Shown here: positions 22,100-38,694 of the stretch, one piece after another
Layout of the letters: each line of letters opens with the position of its first letter
Position numbering within the stretch: position 1 is the stretch's first letter
Source of the DNA: Diphasiastrum complanatum
Taxonomy: Eukaryota > Streptophyta > Lycopodiopsida > Lycopodiales > Lycopodiaceae
Length of the DNA stretch: 64,000 nt
NCBI GenBank assembly: GCA_029204225.1
Contig: CM055092.1
Location: 42,287,760 to 42,351,759, forward strand
Reading direction: 5' to 3'
Program-made: the position numbers and the translations under genes
Notes under the pieces: model-generated
What the model saw: only the letters and a program-made list of their open reading frames with translations
What the model was told of the DNA's origin: nothing
Database searches by the model: none

Positions 22100-22244
<145 letters not shown>

Positions 22245-22922
22245 TGGAAAAACCAGGAGAGTTTTATTAAGAAGAGAATGGAAGATGATACAATACAAAG
22301 GAAATGGCTCTCTCTTATAGATTTTAGAGATGAGCCTCCTTCACTCTCATTGGCCACTTCATTGGGACAAGGATTCTAGTCCAAGCTTTTAAAATAAACA
22401 CAACTTAAATCTATTGGTGCTAAGAAAGCACAAGGGCACTCATATGATTCATGTGAGTTTTAAGTTGGGCCCTTCTAGCTTTTTTATTTGCAACTTGACT
22501 TAGGGCTTCTAATGTCATTTTAGAGTTTTAAGCCCCTAGTCTCTTATTCCTAGGAATTACAACTTGCTACTTGTGCTCATTGGGTTGGGCTTACACGCGC
22601 AGAATGCCAGTGGCCTCGCACTTATTACCCTATTTATAATGTACTGTGGCGGGGCCCACTAGGTAAGGCTGGCCAACAGTATTTTAAGTGGTGGGACCCA
22701 CTTGTTTATTATTGTGCAGGAAATACCCACAACAGGGTCCACGGCCCAAAGTAGTGTCGGTCCCGTGGCACTAGGCTGCAATTGTCGTGAAGGGCGCTGT
22801 TGTCGGTTCTTTTATTGTTGGGACATGGTGCTTCAGGAAAAGCGTGGATAGAATTCGCTTACGTAAAACCTGAGACTTTATTAGATGATGGCGATCAGCA
22901 AGAACTTGGACTCGCCAGATTT

Positions 22923-24062
22923 TCAATAATACCCATAAGGGTCTGGTGGCCATTCCGGATAACCTTGTTCATCAACAATTGGGTAGTTGAGGCATTTCAT
23001 CAAAGTATCCCAAGATAAAACTGGATCCTCATAGATTGGCGCAACTAGTCCCAATGTCATGGACTCCTTCAAATCATAATGTGGATATGACATGCTTGCT
23101 TGACTGTCCAGGTATTCGTGGTATGCCATAACCTGAAAACTTTCCTCAGCAGTCAATATCAAAGATTTAGGACAAGGCTTTGTCATTGTAGGCACTGGTG
23201 CTTGCTGTACTGGAGGCCTATTTGGGCTTGGATTCCTTGGATTTGGCCCTTGAAGAATGGATATACGCCAAATTGGCGTTGATTTGGGGGTCTGTTGAAT
23301 TGTGGAACAATTAGACTTTGGTTAAATCTTGCTCGTTGAGGGGCAATCATCAACTTTAGTCTTCCCTTGGTCATTGCATTTCCCCGTTGAAGGCTGTGTG
23401 ATTGCACTTTTCCTTGGATCTTGTATTGAATTGCCTTCAAGTTGCTCTGTTGACGCTAGTCCCCTTTGTAATTCATCACTAAGAATTCTTTGTAGTGATT
23501 GCGCCAAGAGACTTGGTAAAATCTGTTGGACTTCGTCGGATGCCAATTTCTTGACTTCCTCAGTTACCATTGGCGTGATGGATTCTACCATCTTTGTCTT
23601 CTGTGATGGTTTTACTTGTTTGCCCGAGGATATCTTTGCGTACTTTGGGACTTTTGCCAGATTTTCTTCTTCATCACTCGCTTCATAGCCCGGTGGCACT
23701 AAGATTTTTCTTTTATAGTGCATTAGAGGTGGAAGGGTCACCATAGGCGCATGTCGGTCTACATAGGCCAAATGCCTCCTGGCTATTTGTGGATTTCTCA
23801 TCGGGTAATCTTGGCATGGATGAATAACTCCGCATTGTGAACACAAGGGATCAAATGTTGATGGATCCCCTCGATGTGGACATTCAGCATGGTGGTGTTT
23901 TCCTCCGCATCCATAGCATCTTACCGAGTGCAATACACCATCGCCTCTAAGTTGATAAGCATACACTGGTAATAGATTCCCCTTAGGATATTCCACAAAG
24001 TAGACTGGTAGGCTGTTATGGTCCTCCATTGAATTCGGTGACATGCAAGACGATATAACCAA
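22923..24062 (-). pseudogene. Zinc-knuckle gag-like ORF with unknown C-terminal domain
   Basis: One frame of about 380 codons with a single in-frame stop at 23322. The N-terminal third has CYGCGGKHHHAEC, a clean CX2CX4HX4C knuckle, and a second Cys cluster CSQCGVIHPCQDY. A charged middle part follows (KVPKYAKISSGKQ, EVKKLASDEVQQILPSL). The C-terminus (about 23195-22923), with TAEESFQVMAYHEYLDSQAS and NYPIVDEQGYPEWPPDPYGY, is not a domain I recognise. It occupies the place where pol would normally follow gag. Confidence 0.6.
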
Positions 24063-24191
24063 AACTTCTACCTTGCCACTGTTTGTTGAAAAAACTCGTG
24101 ATTTAGATGGATCAATCTAACATTCATCCTTCTGGTGAGCTCCTTGTTGGCTTGATTTTGCTTTTGACCGTTGAACCGCTGGATCTAGCTG

Positions 24192-24737
24192 TCAACAAGC
24201 ATGTTGCTCTGTATTTTGTCCTTTTAACAAGCGCGGATTCTTGATTGGACACTTGGTACTTGGATGATCTCCAAAGTAGAAGGTACATTCATCCTTTTCA
24301 AGAAACTTAATAGAGCGAGCATAAGCTTGCTGACAGCTTGAACTGCAAGGTTCTTGGTCTTCCGCTGCACTTGATCTACTTGACCTTGTTGAACTTTGTT
24401 GCCTTACATGGGGTTTCATTCTTGTTGGATCATTGCTCGTTGTCGACCTTTGTTCCTCTGATTCCCCATCTGGATAGGGAAAATCCTTCTTCTCGAGTGA
24501 GATTTCCATCAAGGTAGCATCCTTACAAAGTTGTGCAAGCGACGCATAGGATGCTAACTCTTCCATACCAGATCTGATCCTTTTGGACAGTCCGGCATAG
24601 TATTTTGCCATGATGATCTGTTGGGGAATCGGGGGATCACAATCCTTCACTAGATGATAGATCCGATAGGTGTAGTCTTGGACTGTTTCAGCAAGGAACT
24701 TTTTTAATTTCGATAATCCTACAAGGGCAGTCTCCAT
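24192..24737 (-). pseudogene. Gag capsid C-terminal fragment
   Basis: The capsid core is represented only by its C-terminal half (ETVQDYTYRIYHLVKDC, IPQQIIMAKYYAGLSKRIRSGM). A Ser/Arg-rich stretch follows, then a knuckle-like CTFYFGDHPSTKC, which has X3 between the first two metal ligands. An in-frame TGA lies just upstream of the ATG at 24737, so the N-terminal half has been lost. Confidence 0.7.
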
Positions 24738-25403
24738 AGTTCAACACTAGAATGTCGCAAAGTAGCTGGTTGGTGAATTGCTTCAAGGTTTGCTCAATGA
24801 CTCTGGTGTTCCAACTTTTTTTTTTTTTTTGAAGTGGAAGAAGAAAAAGAAGAGGAGAAAAGAATCAAGAAAAGAGGGATCTGTATGGATGTGAACAGAA
24901 ACAGAAATGGATTTAACAAATAATCGCAATAATAAAAGTTACACTGTCAAGAGAATATGGAGATGGACAGAAGAGTGTGGACAAAAGAGTGATGAATGGT
25001 TGGTATGGATGGTGGTGGAAACTGATTTTTCTTGGTACTGATCAACTTGATATGAGGTTCATTCACTTGATTCAGACCAGGGATGTTGGATCTTGATGGA
25101 TATTGTGACTACAACCTAGATTTGACAAGATCTGATCAGTTTTTTGTTGAGATTTCTTCATATCTGAGTGAATCTAACCTTCAACCTTCCTACAGTAGCT
25201 GTATATGGATCATTTCTAGACAATGTGAGTTATGCAAGAGTTCTTGATGGGCAGATTTGTCAGGATCTTGAAAAAACTCAGTTTTTTGGCACTTTTTGGC
25301 ACTTTTTCTTAGATATTTCTAAATTTAACCATTGGATCTTCACAAAAATTTCACAGTAGTCAGATCCTGGTTAGATCTATCTAAAAAAACTCTTTGCAAA
25401 GGC
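24738..25403 (-). other. Leader of the gag-only element
   Basis: Non-coding. It has a T15 run at 24816-24830, a purine-rich stretch to about 24900, and a diverged partial copy of the 151-bp repeat near 25220-25400. It resembles the spacer of element A around 14340-14460. Confidence 0.55.
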
Positions 25404-25954
25404 TACTTCCCAGCAGATCTCAAAAAATCATGGAAAAAGTGCATTGTTTTAGGGACGTTTTACAAGATATTAAGATTTTCTGGGAAAAAACCCTCTAAGA
25501 CTAGTATGTACTTGTATCTCAATCAGATTCACCTGATCACTAAGCTGAAAGAGTTACTTCCCAAGGAAACTCAAAAATTCTTGAAAAAAGTGCATTTTTT
25601 GTGGTTTTTTTTGCAACATTTTAAGATTTTCCGGGAACAAACCCTCACAGACTAGTATGAACTTGTATCTCAGTCAAATTCAGCTGCTCACCAAGCTGAA
25701 AGAGTTACTTACCAAGGAAACTCAAAAAATCTTGAAAAACGTGCATTTTTTTGTGGTTTTTTTGCAAAATTTTAAGATTTTCTAAGAACAAACCCACTCA
25801 GACTAGTATGAACTTGTATCTCAGTCAGATTCACCTGCTCACCTAGCTACGAGAGTTACTTCCAAAAGAAACTCAAAAAATCTTGGAAAAAGTGCATTTT
25901 TTGTGGTTTTTTTGCTAAATTTTAAGATATTCTGGGAACAAACCCTCGCAGACT
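25404..25954. repeat. 151-bp tandem repeat, 3.7 copies
   Basis: Unit starts are at 25404, 25555, 25706 and 25857, exactly 151 bp apart. Each unit runs from TACTTCCCAAGGAAACTC through a T-rich stretch to CCCTCGCAGACTAG. The last copy breaks off where the 25-bp minisatellite begins. Single homologous copies exist in the spacer (about 14095-14220) and leader (about 20880-20945) of element A in the same plus-strand orientation. Confidence 0.92.
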
Positions 25955-26212
25955 ATCGACGCACTTTCATTCCATCTCAGCCAATGCATCTTCACTCCAT
26001 CTCAGCCGACACAGTTTCATTCCATCTCAATGAACACCTTTTCCTTCCATCTTAGCCGATGCATCTTCACTCCATCTCAGCCGACGCACTTTCATTCCAT
26101 CTCAGCCGACACCTTTTCCTTCTATCTCAGCCGACGCATCTTCACTCCATCTCAGCCGACACCTTTTCCTTCCATCTCAGCCGATGCCCTCCGCTCTCAT
26201 CTCCACCGAAAC
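25955..26212 (+). repeat. 25-bp minisatellite upstream of aORF
   Basis: About ten copies of a 25-bp unit with core CCATCTCAGCCGACGC and variable ends (CATCTTCACT, ACTTTCATT, CTTTTCCTT). The core ATCTCARCCGAC and the period match the array in front of gag in Gypsy B (4955-5405). The array is translated in one frame as a repeating PSISAD/FHLSR pattern, but that is probably incidental. Confidence 0.9.
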
Positions 26213-26257
26213 CCTTTTTCCAGATTATTTGTTTCTTCTTTTTCCAATTTCTTCATC

Positions 26258-28740
26258 ATGTCTACCAACCCTGCCTCCAGCTCTGATGACCCCGCAACCA
26301 ATAAGCTCAACATCCACTTATCCACATTGGATTTTACAGAAATGCAACACTGGTACCAACAGGCAGCAACTTTCTTTCAAGCCATTGAGTTCCAAATGCA
26401 TGTCCTAACGGGGTATCAAAGCTCCTATCTCGTGCATATGATCTACGCCAACTACAATGCTACAGCAAGGTCGTGCCAGCTAATAGTCCCTCCTGTGAGG
26501 AACTATGTTTACAACCTATCATTTGTACCGGCCGACTTGCAACCTTTTGGTTTCCCAAGAGGACCCAATGCTATTACGAGAACACTTAAGAAAATCGAGA
26601 AGACAACGTATTTCAAATTTATTGATCCATTAGTGACAAACTGGAAAAACAAGGACAGGCATTGAGTTGACGCAATCAGTGACTCCCAATTATAAGCGGC
26701 ATGTGTGTACTTGACAAAATGCACAAGGAAAAACTTGCAGATGATACCCATGTCCCTATTTCACATGATGGCAGATTCACGACTGCACTCCCAGAATCTC
26801 TATGACTGGGCACAGTTTGTTTCAAATTGTCATCATGAGTGCATTAACAACAAGCAGCCCATCACAATATTGGAATATTTGATGACAGATATCACTCTTC
26901 ATCAAGTACAGAACGGGCCAAAGCTTCAATAACAACTGCAGCTTGCGGACAAGGCATGGGAAATTCCCATTGAACACAAGAAGTCCAAGCGTGCAAGGAA
27001 CACTTCACCATCGAGATCCCAGGCTAAACGAGTCAACACCAGTATCCTCCCTCTGGTGCAAAAGCCAAGAAGCCCATCACAGGATCCACAAACAACTGCA
27101 ACTTCCGGAGCTCAACAGGCAGATACCTCAAAGGCTCAGTTGCCGAGCACACGGCAACAACGGAGGCAAGAGAAGCTTCAAGCTAAGAGCACATCACCGG
27201 TGGGATCAGTTTCAGATGGTTCCACCTCAGATGCTGGCAGCTCATCCACAACAACACAACAACACTCGTCACCCTCACATGTCATCGACGGGGGTGATGG
27301 AGTAACTACATCTACACAACCACCTGATATGGCAGTAACTCAAGCCACAGGTCAAGCAGATGAAGCCACCACCCCACCCACACTGATTACTACGCCAACG
27401 CCACCAACATCACCACTGGCACAATTTTTTTTTTTGGGGGGGAGGAGTGAGGATATCCACTCCCCAGGACACAGAAGCAGCTCAGCAACCACAGGCCCAG
27501 CAAGTCCACACACTGGACACATCGCAATATTTTGATGCTGCGGTCTTGATGGAAATAAGCGACGATGAGGCAGAAAAGGTGGAGCAACCAGGAAGAAGTC
27601 TGAACCCTCCACTAACCACCACCACCACAATCACCACTAACATCATCCCTCCACTCCCTACACCTCCACCTCCACCTCCATCTTCAGCTCTAGCACCACA
27701 TTTATTTTTTGGTTTAGCCTCACCATCCCACACCCCAAATCAGTACCCAACTCTCACTAACCCTGAAAAGCTCACTGAAGCAGCCAAGCGCTCGATGATA
27801 GGCCTATCCGAAATGAGCTACCACGCAATGACAGTCGACGCTCCTCTAGTCAAGCCCGAGGACATTCAATTCCAGGCCCCACAGGTCTCAGCCATCCGAA
27901 TGGAAAAATACGTAAGGCTAATCCAAGAGCGAGAAGCCGAAAAGAGAAATTTTGAAAACATTGTGGCCAAAAAAGAGAAGATCATCCTGGAGTCCCAGAA
28001 GTAGCTGGAAGATACTACAAAGGCCCTGCAGCAAGTCTTGGACAAGGTGAACCAACTATGGGACACGACGTGCAAGGCTCAAGCAGGTGCTCAATCAACA
28101 AAGCCGCAGGATGATGATGAGAATGATGGTGTAGAAAATCAAGACAGACAAACCCACCCTTCAGACGGTAGTTCAGGATCGGGTGGCCAGAGAGCCGGTG
28201 CTGCTTCCATGACTTTTCTCCGACCCCCTCACACCTTTAACCCTTCCTCCTACTCTGCATTTAATTTTTTTGAAACATTCATTCCAACTTACCCAATTCT
28301 TCCATCTCCCCTCTCTTCAACACCTCCTAGCAAAATAATGGGCCCATCAAAAGGTCTAGCTGACACTTACAAAGCCTGACGGGATGAGTTCCTCCAACAA
28401 CTCCACTCCCCCGGTGCTGCGTATAACTTGTTGATTCCACCTCCTCCTAAACCTATCACTCCCGCACCCCTCTCTTCAAATCATTCCATCCCCGACCTTC
28501 CAGAAACTAACACCATTGATCCTGCTTCAATGGATTCTTATCATCTCATAGTGTCATCACACCTAGATTGTATCCAATCCACAACACCTTCTGAAAATCC
28601 TATCCCAAGCTCTATCCATCTCATGATGTCACCACATACAGATATTGTGCATCCCATCACACCCAACGTAAATCATACAGATTCTTCTATCTTAGCTACG
28701 CCATTAAAAAAAAAGAACACAACTTGGATGCATTTTGACA
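26258..28740 (+). pseudogene. aORF(b): additional ORF, unknown function
   Basis: The likely start is ATG 26258 (MSTNPASSSDD), just after the minisatellite. The N-terminal domain (to about 26930) has LSTLDFTEMQHWYQQ and LYDWAQFVSN, comparable to SYDWHSFLIR in aORF(A). Stops occur at 26663 and 26930. A Ser/Thr/Pro-rich linker (27056-27430) ends at an 11-T/7-G homopolymer (27425-27442) where the frame shifts. The next frame (27447-28004) has a Pro-rich stretch and a coiled coil (EKYVRLIQEREAEKRN, NIVAKKEKIILES), then a stop and more low-complexity Pro/Ser/Thr sequence to about 28740. No enzyme motif is visible. Confidence 0.55.
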
Positions 28741-28984
28741 AAATTTGAAAAAGAACAAAGTTTTTTACATACTATTGACTTGTCCAAAAATGTTTTAAAT
28801 TCGTTGACCGAATCTCCCCTTCCTCCTCATCTACATGCAATAGTTAAGCCATTTGATAGAAAGAAATATTCATGTTTGTCTAATACGTTACCACTACCAT
28901 TATGTGGGACATCATTTTCATATTGGGGTCATATGTACATAATTAAATCTAGTGAGTGGTTTCTAATGCCGGATTAGGTTTATT

Positions 28985-31142
28985 TTCTTGGTGAATCAAT
29001 ATGGAAACACTTGGTGGGCAAAAAAGATAGTATTAATGCAAGACAAGACCTACAAGAATCAAAGACAAAAAAAGAGTACTGGCCAAAACCCCGTACAGAT
29101 GGAAATACTCATATCATTCAAAGAGCCCCTTGGATTCTTAACAAGGAAGAGTACAAGTATGTATGGTCAGTCATTTGCGAGATGAGATCACCAACTGGTT
29201 TTGCTCATTCACTACGAACATCATTCACAATAAAAGGAAAACTTCATGGTCTTAAATCTCATGATTCGTTGAAGATGCTTGAGTACATATTTCCAATGTG
29301 TGTTCGTGGTTGTCTAACTGATCAACTTCGCGATACCATTTACAAATTAGCATCCATTGTCAGGTACTTACATTTCATTCACTCATGTTTTATGCTATTG
29401 CATATTTATTTTACCTACGAATTCGATAAAGTCATATGATGATCATATACTACAAATATGGTGTAGATGGATGTGTAACAAGGAGATTCGTGAGATAGAT
29501 GTGGAGAAAGAGAGAGATTTTCCAACCTCCATCTTGGACATACAAGTGCATCTGCTTGTGCACTTGGTCCAAGAAATTGGTATTGCAGGTCCTATGCACT
29601 CAAGGTACAAAATACATTATTTTGGTTTTTGTGGCTTCAATATATTTAACATCATTTTTTTAATTTCATTGAACATTGCTCTTATCATGCAATAGATGTT
29701 TATAGGTGGATGTTTTTTTTAGAGAGATTCATGAAAGTTTTGAAAGATTTTGTGCATTAAAAGGCAAGACCAGAGGGAAGTATGGTCAAGGGGTGGTTAG
29801 CGCAAGAATCTCTTATTTATGTCACTGAATTTTTGCTTCAAATACATCCGTCTACTCCACGGCTATGGAATGATGAGGAGAACAATGAGGTAAAAGGTGA
29901 AAGACCCCAAGGTATGGGTGCTCCTAAGAAAATGACACCTTTTCTTAGAGAAAAAATTTCTACTTTCATGCTCTATAATTCTAGAGTGATGGATAAGTGG
30001 TTGGAATTATATGAACAAGAGAAGGAAAAAAGAACGTTGGCTAGAAATAGACACCGACATAATAGACATAGGGGTCATGCTGCACCTTCACGTGATGTTG
30101 AGCCATTGTCCAACCAATGCACCATAGAATGGATGGTTGACACACTCCAACAAGAAAGATCAAATGGACAAGTCATATATGACATGGAATGGGACTTTGC
30201 AAGAGGATGTGATTGGAAGGTTTGTTTATTGTTTATTGTCTATTTTTTTTAATAAAATACAATGTAGCTTGTATAATGATGGATTTTGTCTTAATTACAA
30301 TTAATATGTGGCAGTATCAAAAGTATAGTGCAATGTGGGCATATGGTCGTCATCATCGCGTTGAACCAGTTGATATAAAGAGACGAACTTATGATTGTGG
30401 TGTTATGGCATCTTTTAATCAAAAAAGTCGAAGTAGTGCACGAGACCAAAATCCAATCTCTGGAGAGCTTGAGTATGTAGGAACTATTCAAGATATATAT
30501 GAAGTGTGTTTTGGTGAAAATGGAAAATACTTTTTATTTGATGTGAAATGGTTCAAAATCAATTATCAAGGGTCAAATGCAACCATGAAAAGAGATCGTA
30601 GTGGATTTTTTGCTATCGATTCAACCAAGACATTAAGCATGGATTATTCAGACACATTGGTGTTGCCTCGTCATTGTGAACAGGTGTGTCACATGACATT
30701 CATTTTTTCTGAATCATAATCAGTAACATACACTATTTCATTACAATTAACTATTCATGTGGACCTTAGTTTCATGTTGGAACAATTTTTTTAACTTAAC
30801 ATTGTTAAATGTGCAGATATTTTTTCAACCAGATCGACTAAACAACAAGTGGTGGTATGTTGTTCAAGTAAAGCCACACGCCAGACATGTATTTGAAAAA
30901 TGTATACATTGAGAATGAAATGGAGGACTTGAATATTGACAACACAAACATGGTTGATGCGGATATAGAAATATCTCCAAGTTCTCTAAATATTATAGAA
31001 AATACTATAAATGAATCGAATGATTCTGACACAAATGACAATATTGAGAGAGGGTCCGATTACTATAGTGATGATGAAGATCATCTAAGCGGACATGAGT
31101 TGCAAGATGTATCGGTTGATGAATTTGAATCTTGTGATGATG

Positions 31143-31147
<5 letters not shown>
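28985..31147 (+). pseudogene. CACTA (En/Spm-type) TNP2-like transposase, C-terminal half
   Basis: Five exons with GT-AG introns fit: 28985-29363, 29467-29604, 29706-30219, 30315-30683 and 30817-31147. Exon 1 carries the end of the tnp2 region (GLKSHDSLKMLEYIFP). Exons 2-3 carry DUF4218 (FPTSILDIQVHLLVHLVQEI, RPEGSMVKGWLAQESLIY). Exons 4-5 carry DUF4216 (DCGVMASFNQKSRSS, YFLFDVKWFKIN, DTLVLPRHCEQ, WWYVVQVKP) and an acidic tail. It is broken by an in-frame TAA in exon 3 (FVH-stop-KARPEGS) and a frameshift near 30887. The catalytic N-terminal part and both CACTA termini are missing. Confidence 0.85.

Positions 31148-31149
<2 letters not shown>

Positions 31150-31178
<29 letters not shown>
31150..31178. 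repeat. (TA)n microsatellite
   Basis: About 14 TA repeats just after the CACTA stop codon. Confidence 0.9.
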
Positions 31179-31181
<3 letters not shown>

Positions 31182-31416
31182 AATCATTTTTGTGATAAAA
31201 TAATAGTTTATGTAATTATTGCATCTTTATAATGCATTCTTGCATTTTTCAAGTTTATCTTGATTTCAATCTACCAATCACTTCTGATTCATTTTAGATC
31301 AAATGCTTTCAATGCAATCTATATCTTATTTAAGTTGGTTTGGTATCATAAGGGAATAACCTATCCATAATGTTTCGAAGAGCGGATAAAACATAATAAC
31401 CATATAGTAGAGTCCA

Positions 31417-31440
31417 TGTGTGTGTGTGTGTGTGTGTGTG

Positions 31441-31501
<61 letters not shown>
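31417..31501. repeat. Compound (TG)13-(GA)29 microsatellite
   Basis: A TG array at 31417-31442, then a C, then a GA array to 31501. The flanks are non-coding. Confidence 0.95.
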
Positions 31502-31503
<2 letters not shown>

Positions 31504-31910
31504 ATTTCCTCCCCTTCCTATCATTTGTGTGGTCAAGGCCCTACTGTTTTGCATGTATGTAATTGTTATTTGTAGAAGATGAATGCTTGATTTTTGTTAT
31601 TGTTTAATCATACTATCACAATCACAAATCATAATTAGTTACTTTCTAGTACATATTTAGATTAGCTTTTTATGATTTTTCTCTGCCATACTTGGCTTCC
31701 CTCCTCTCAAATGTTGATGTTCTTCAATGTTATCATATTGCTTCGAAGGCAAATAAGAATATTTTTGTTTTTTCATTCCTTACTGAATTCTTCTGAGTCA
31801 AGGACTGAACCCCTATTTTATTCACTAACTTGACATTTAGGCCCTGCAACATTAGAAGTCCCATAGAAAGGCCTAAAGTGATCATCGAGTTGGACTTACG
31901 AGAGTTGAAG

Positions 31911-32681
31911 TTTTAAGCGATGAACTAGAATGCATTCGTGAAAGCATTAAGGACGCGGAGCTTGTTCAAGTTTTTTTTAATGGATTGTTGGATGATCATG
32001 CTAATTTGGTGCAAAGTCTTGCTATTCGAAAAACATTGCCAAGAATGGAGGACTTGCAAGAGGTCTTGGTGGCTGAAGAGTTTAGACTCCAAGCATATGA
32101 CATATGACATTTCACATATTCTCTTTACTAATAGGAATGTGAATTTGAAGGATGTTTCATTGATTCCATTATCACTAAGAACCTTCTTAGTCTGTGTCAA
32201 ATGTTTGACAAGGAATTCAAAGTGGAGTTTGATGGTGATGCTTGTTTGATCAAGAAGAAAGATGAATTGATTGCAAAAGGGAAGAGGCAAGGTAAGTTGT
32301 TCAAATTTGATGCTTGTGTTGTTTCTAACCAATTTGGATGTATGGCAAAGGAGCAACTCTTAATGCAAGAGGTATGGCACAAGAGATTGGGGCATCTTAA
32401 CTACAAGTCATTGGAGGTGATGGCAAGGAGGCAAGTTGGTTTTGGTCTTCCCATATTTTTTAACAAGCTTGAATCATGTTTATGAAAAATGTGCTTTATC
32501 AAAGTCACATAGGTTAACTTACAAGAGATCTATATCAAGGTTAAGTCAGCCTTTTCAACTTGTGTATTCAGATATTTATGGTGTTATTACAATTAGCAAT
32601 GGAGGTGCTAAGCTATATGTGACTTTTATTGATGAAAGCTTATCAGAGAGATATAGACAAAGTAGATGCTTCGTGCATTGA
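31911..32681 (+). pseudogene. Copia gag-pol remnant with internal deletion
   Basis: 31911-32108 encodes the end of gag (AELVQVFFNGLLDDHANLVQ, MEDLQEVLVAEE). The sequence then jumps past the zinc knuckle and protease active site to protease-distal sequence (ITKNLLSLCQMF), pre-integrase (VWHKRLGHLNYKSLEVMARR) and the first integrase residues (CALSKSHR, LVYSDIYG), ending at 32681. The wording closely follows Copia copies 1 and 2, so it is an older member of the same lineage. At least one frameshift lies near 32460. Confidence 0.85.
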
Positions 32682-33502
32682 TTCTTTATTGTTAGTATTA
32701 AGGTTTCATTCCTTTATGAATTGAAATAAGCTTCACAGAACACATGGTTTTGCCTGCTATTGTCTTGTGCTCTACTGCATCATTGACATGTATATTTGAT
32801 ATACTTAATCTGATAACAGTTCTTTGTTTTGCGTTCAGATTTGTGTCAATATTGCTATGTTTGTCATTATTCATTCTGTCTGAGTTTTTTAGTCATTCAA
32901 TTTGGTAATCTATTTTAGCACGACTAACATTTAGCCTTGTCTTTCGCGAATCGTTCGCGCCTGATTATCAGTTGAATGCAAATAAGCAACAAGCCTAGCA
33001 AGTAACTGGTTAATTAAAATTTCCAATGGCCATCCATGCCTTAAATATTGTTTGGCAACATCCTTAAGGTTAGGGTCCACCTAAGAGTAGGTTTAGGTTT
33101 AGGTTTGTACGGTCTCGTGGTGTAGGCTCGAGGTCGGCGTGAGGTGAGGTGAGTCACTGCAACTCAGACCCGGTGCATGCTCGAGGTCGGCGAGAGGTGA
33201 GTTGGCTCAACTTGGTCCCAGTGCATGCTCCAAGTTGGCATGAGGTGGAGGTTCCGAGAAAAAAAAATTTAAGGACCCTAGTCCAAGCATAACTCACCTC
33301 ATTTGCAAATTTAGAAGCACACATGCTACCAGGGCTCTCGCTATGACAAAGTCATGGGTTTCTATTATATTCTGCATACGTTCTCATTTACACATTTTTT
33401 GATAGTAAGATTCTTGTCATTTTTTAACTTTGTTCTATGCTTAGCATGGGTACCAAAGTATTGCATTACTAAATATTCATGTTTTAGCTAGTGTTTAGTT
33501 TG
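32682..33502. other. Non-coding stretch with a short G-rich repeat
   Basis: No gene is seen. At 33085-33260 a GGTGCATGCTCGAGGTCGGCG-like unit of about 55 bp occurs three times with decay, after a GGTTTAGGTTTAGGTTT run. The rest is AT-rich unique-looking sequence. Confidence 0.6.
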
Positions 33503-33669
33503 TTATCACTTGGGTGACCTATGCTCAGCATAGGTGGTCACACGAGTCCTCTCCTCTAACCTATGCTAGGTTGTGTTTGCATCCTGAGTGACAACCTATT
33601 CTCAGCATAGGATGTTGTCATGATGTTTATAAATCTTATCACTTGGGTGACCTATGCTGAGCATAGGTG
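33503..33669. repeat. Cluster of palindromes built on ACCTATGCTSAGCATAGGT
   Basis: Two 19-bp palindromes with a single central base (33517-33535 and 33650-33668) sit in 33-bp direct repeats containing CACTTGGGTG. Between them lie a shorter palindrome ACCTATGCTAGGT (33559-33571) and an imperfect inverted repeat GACAACCTAT...GTTGTC (33590-33619). A decayed relative occurs near 33437 (CTATGCTTAGCATGGG). Confidence 0.85.

Positions 33670-38694
<5,025 letters not shown>

Larger units (their letters stand above)
22735..25954 (-). mobile_element. Gag-only Gypsy element (5' truncated, no pol)
   Basis: Read right to left: repeat-rich leader (25954-24740), a gag capsid fragment, a zinc-knuckle protein with an unfamiliar C-terminus, the conserved 3' terminal motif at 22735, then LTR type 2. 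No protease, RT or integrase lies between gag and the 3' end, so it is either a deletion derivative or a non-autonomous element needing pol in trans. Its 5' LTR and PBS are missing. Confidence 0.65.
25955..28740 (+). mobile_element. Plus-strand Gypsy 3' fragment: minisatellite and aORF
   Basis: A 25-bp minisatellite followed by an aORF-type reading frame, with no pol upstream and no LTR downstream. By comparison with elements A and C it is the part of a Gypsy element downstream of pol. It is joined head to head with the minus-strand gag-only element at about 25955. Confidence 0.55.

Noticed and set aside
25955-26212. Regular repeats resembling a CRISPR array (also 4955-5405 and 25404-25954)
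   Set aside because: Units are contiguous or diverged with no unique spacers, and the context is a plant retrotransposon.
31150-31900. CACTA terminal inverted repeat downstream of the transposase
   Set aside because: No CACTA-type terminus or subterminal repeats could be found. The TA run is an ordinary microsatellite.
33085-33370. A tRNA-derived SINE suggested by GGCTCGAGGTC and GTCATGGGTTTC
   Set aside because: A and B boxes do not fit together at the normal distance, and no tail or target duplication is visible.
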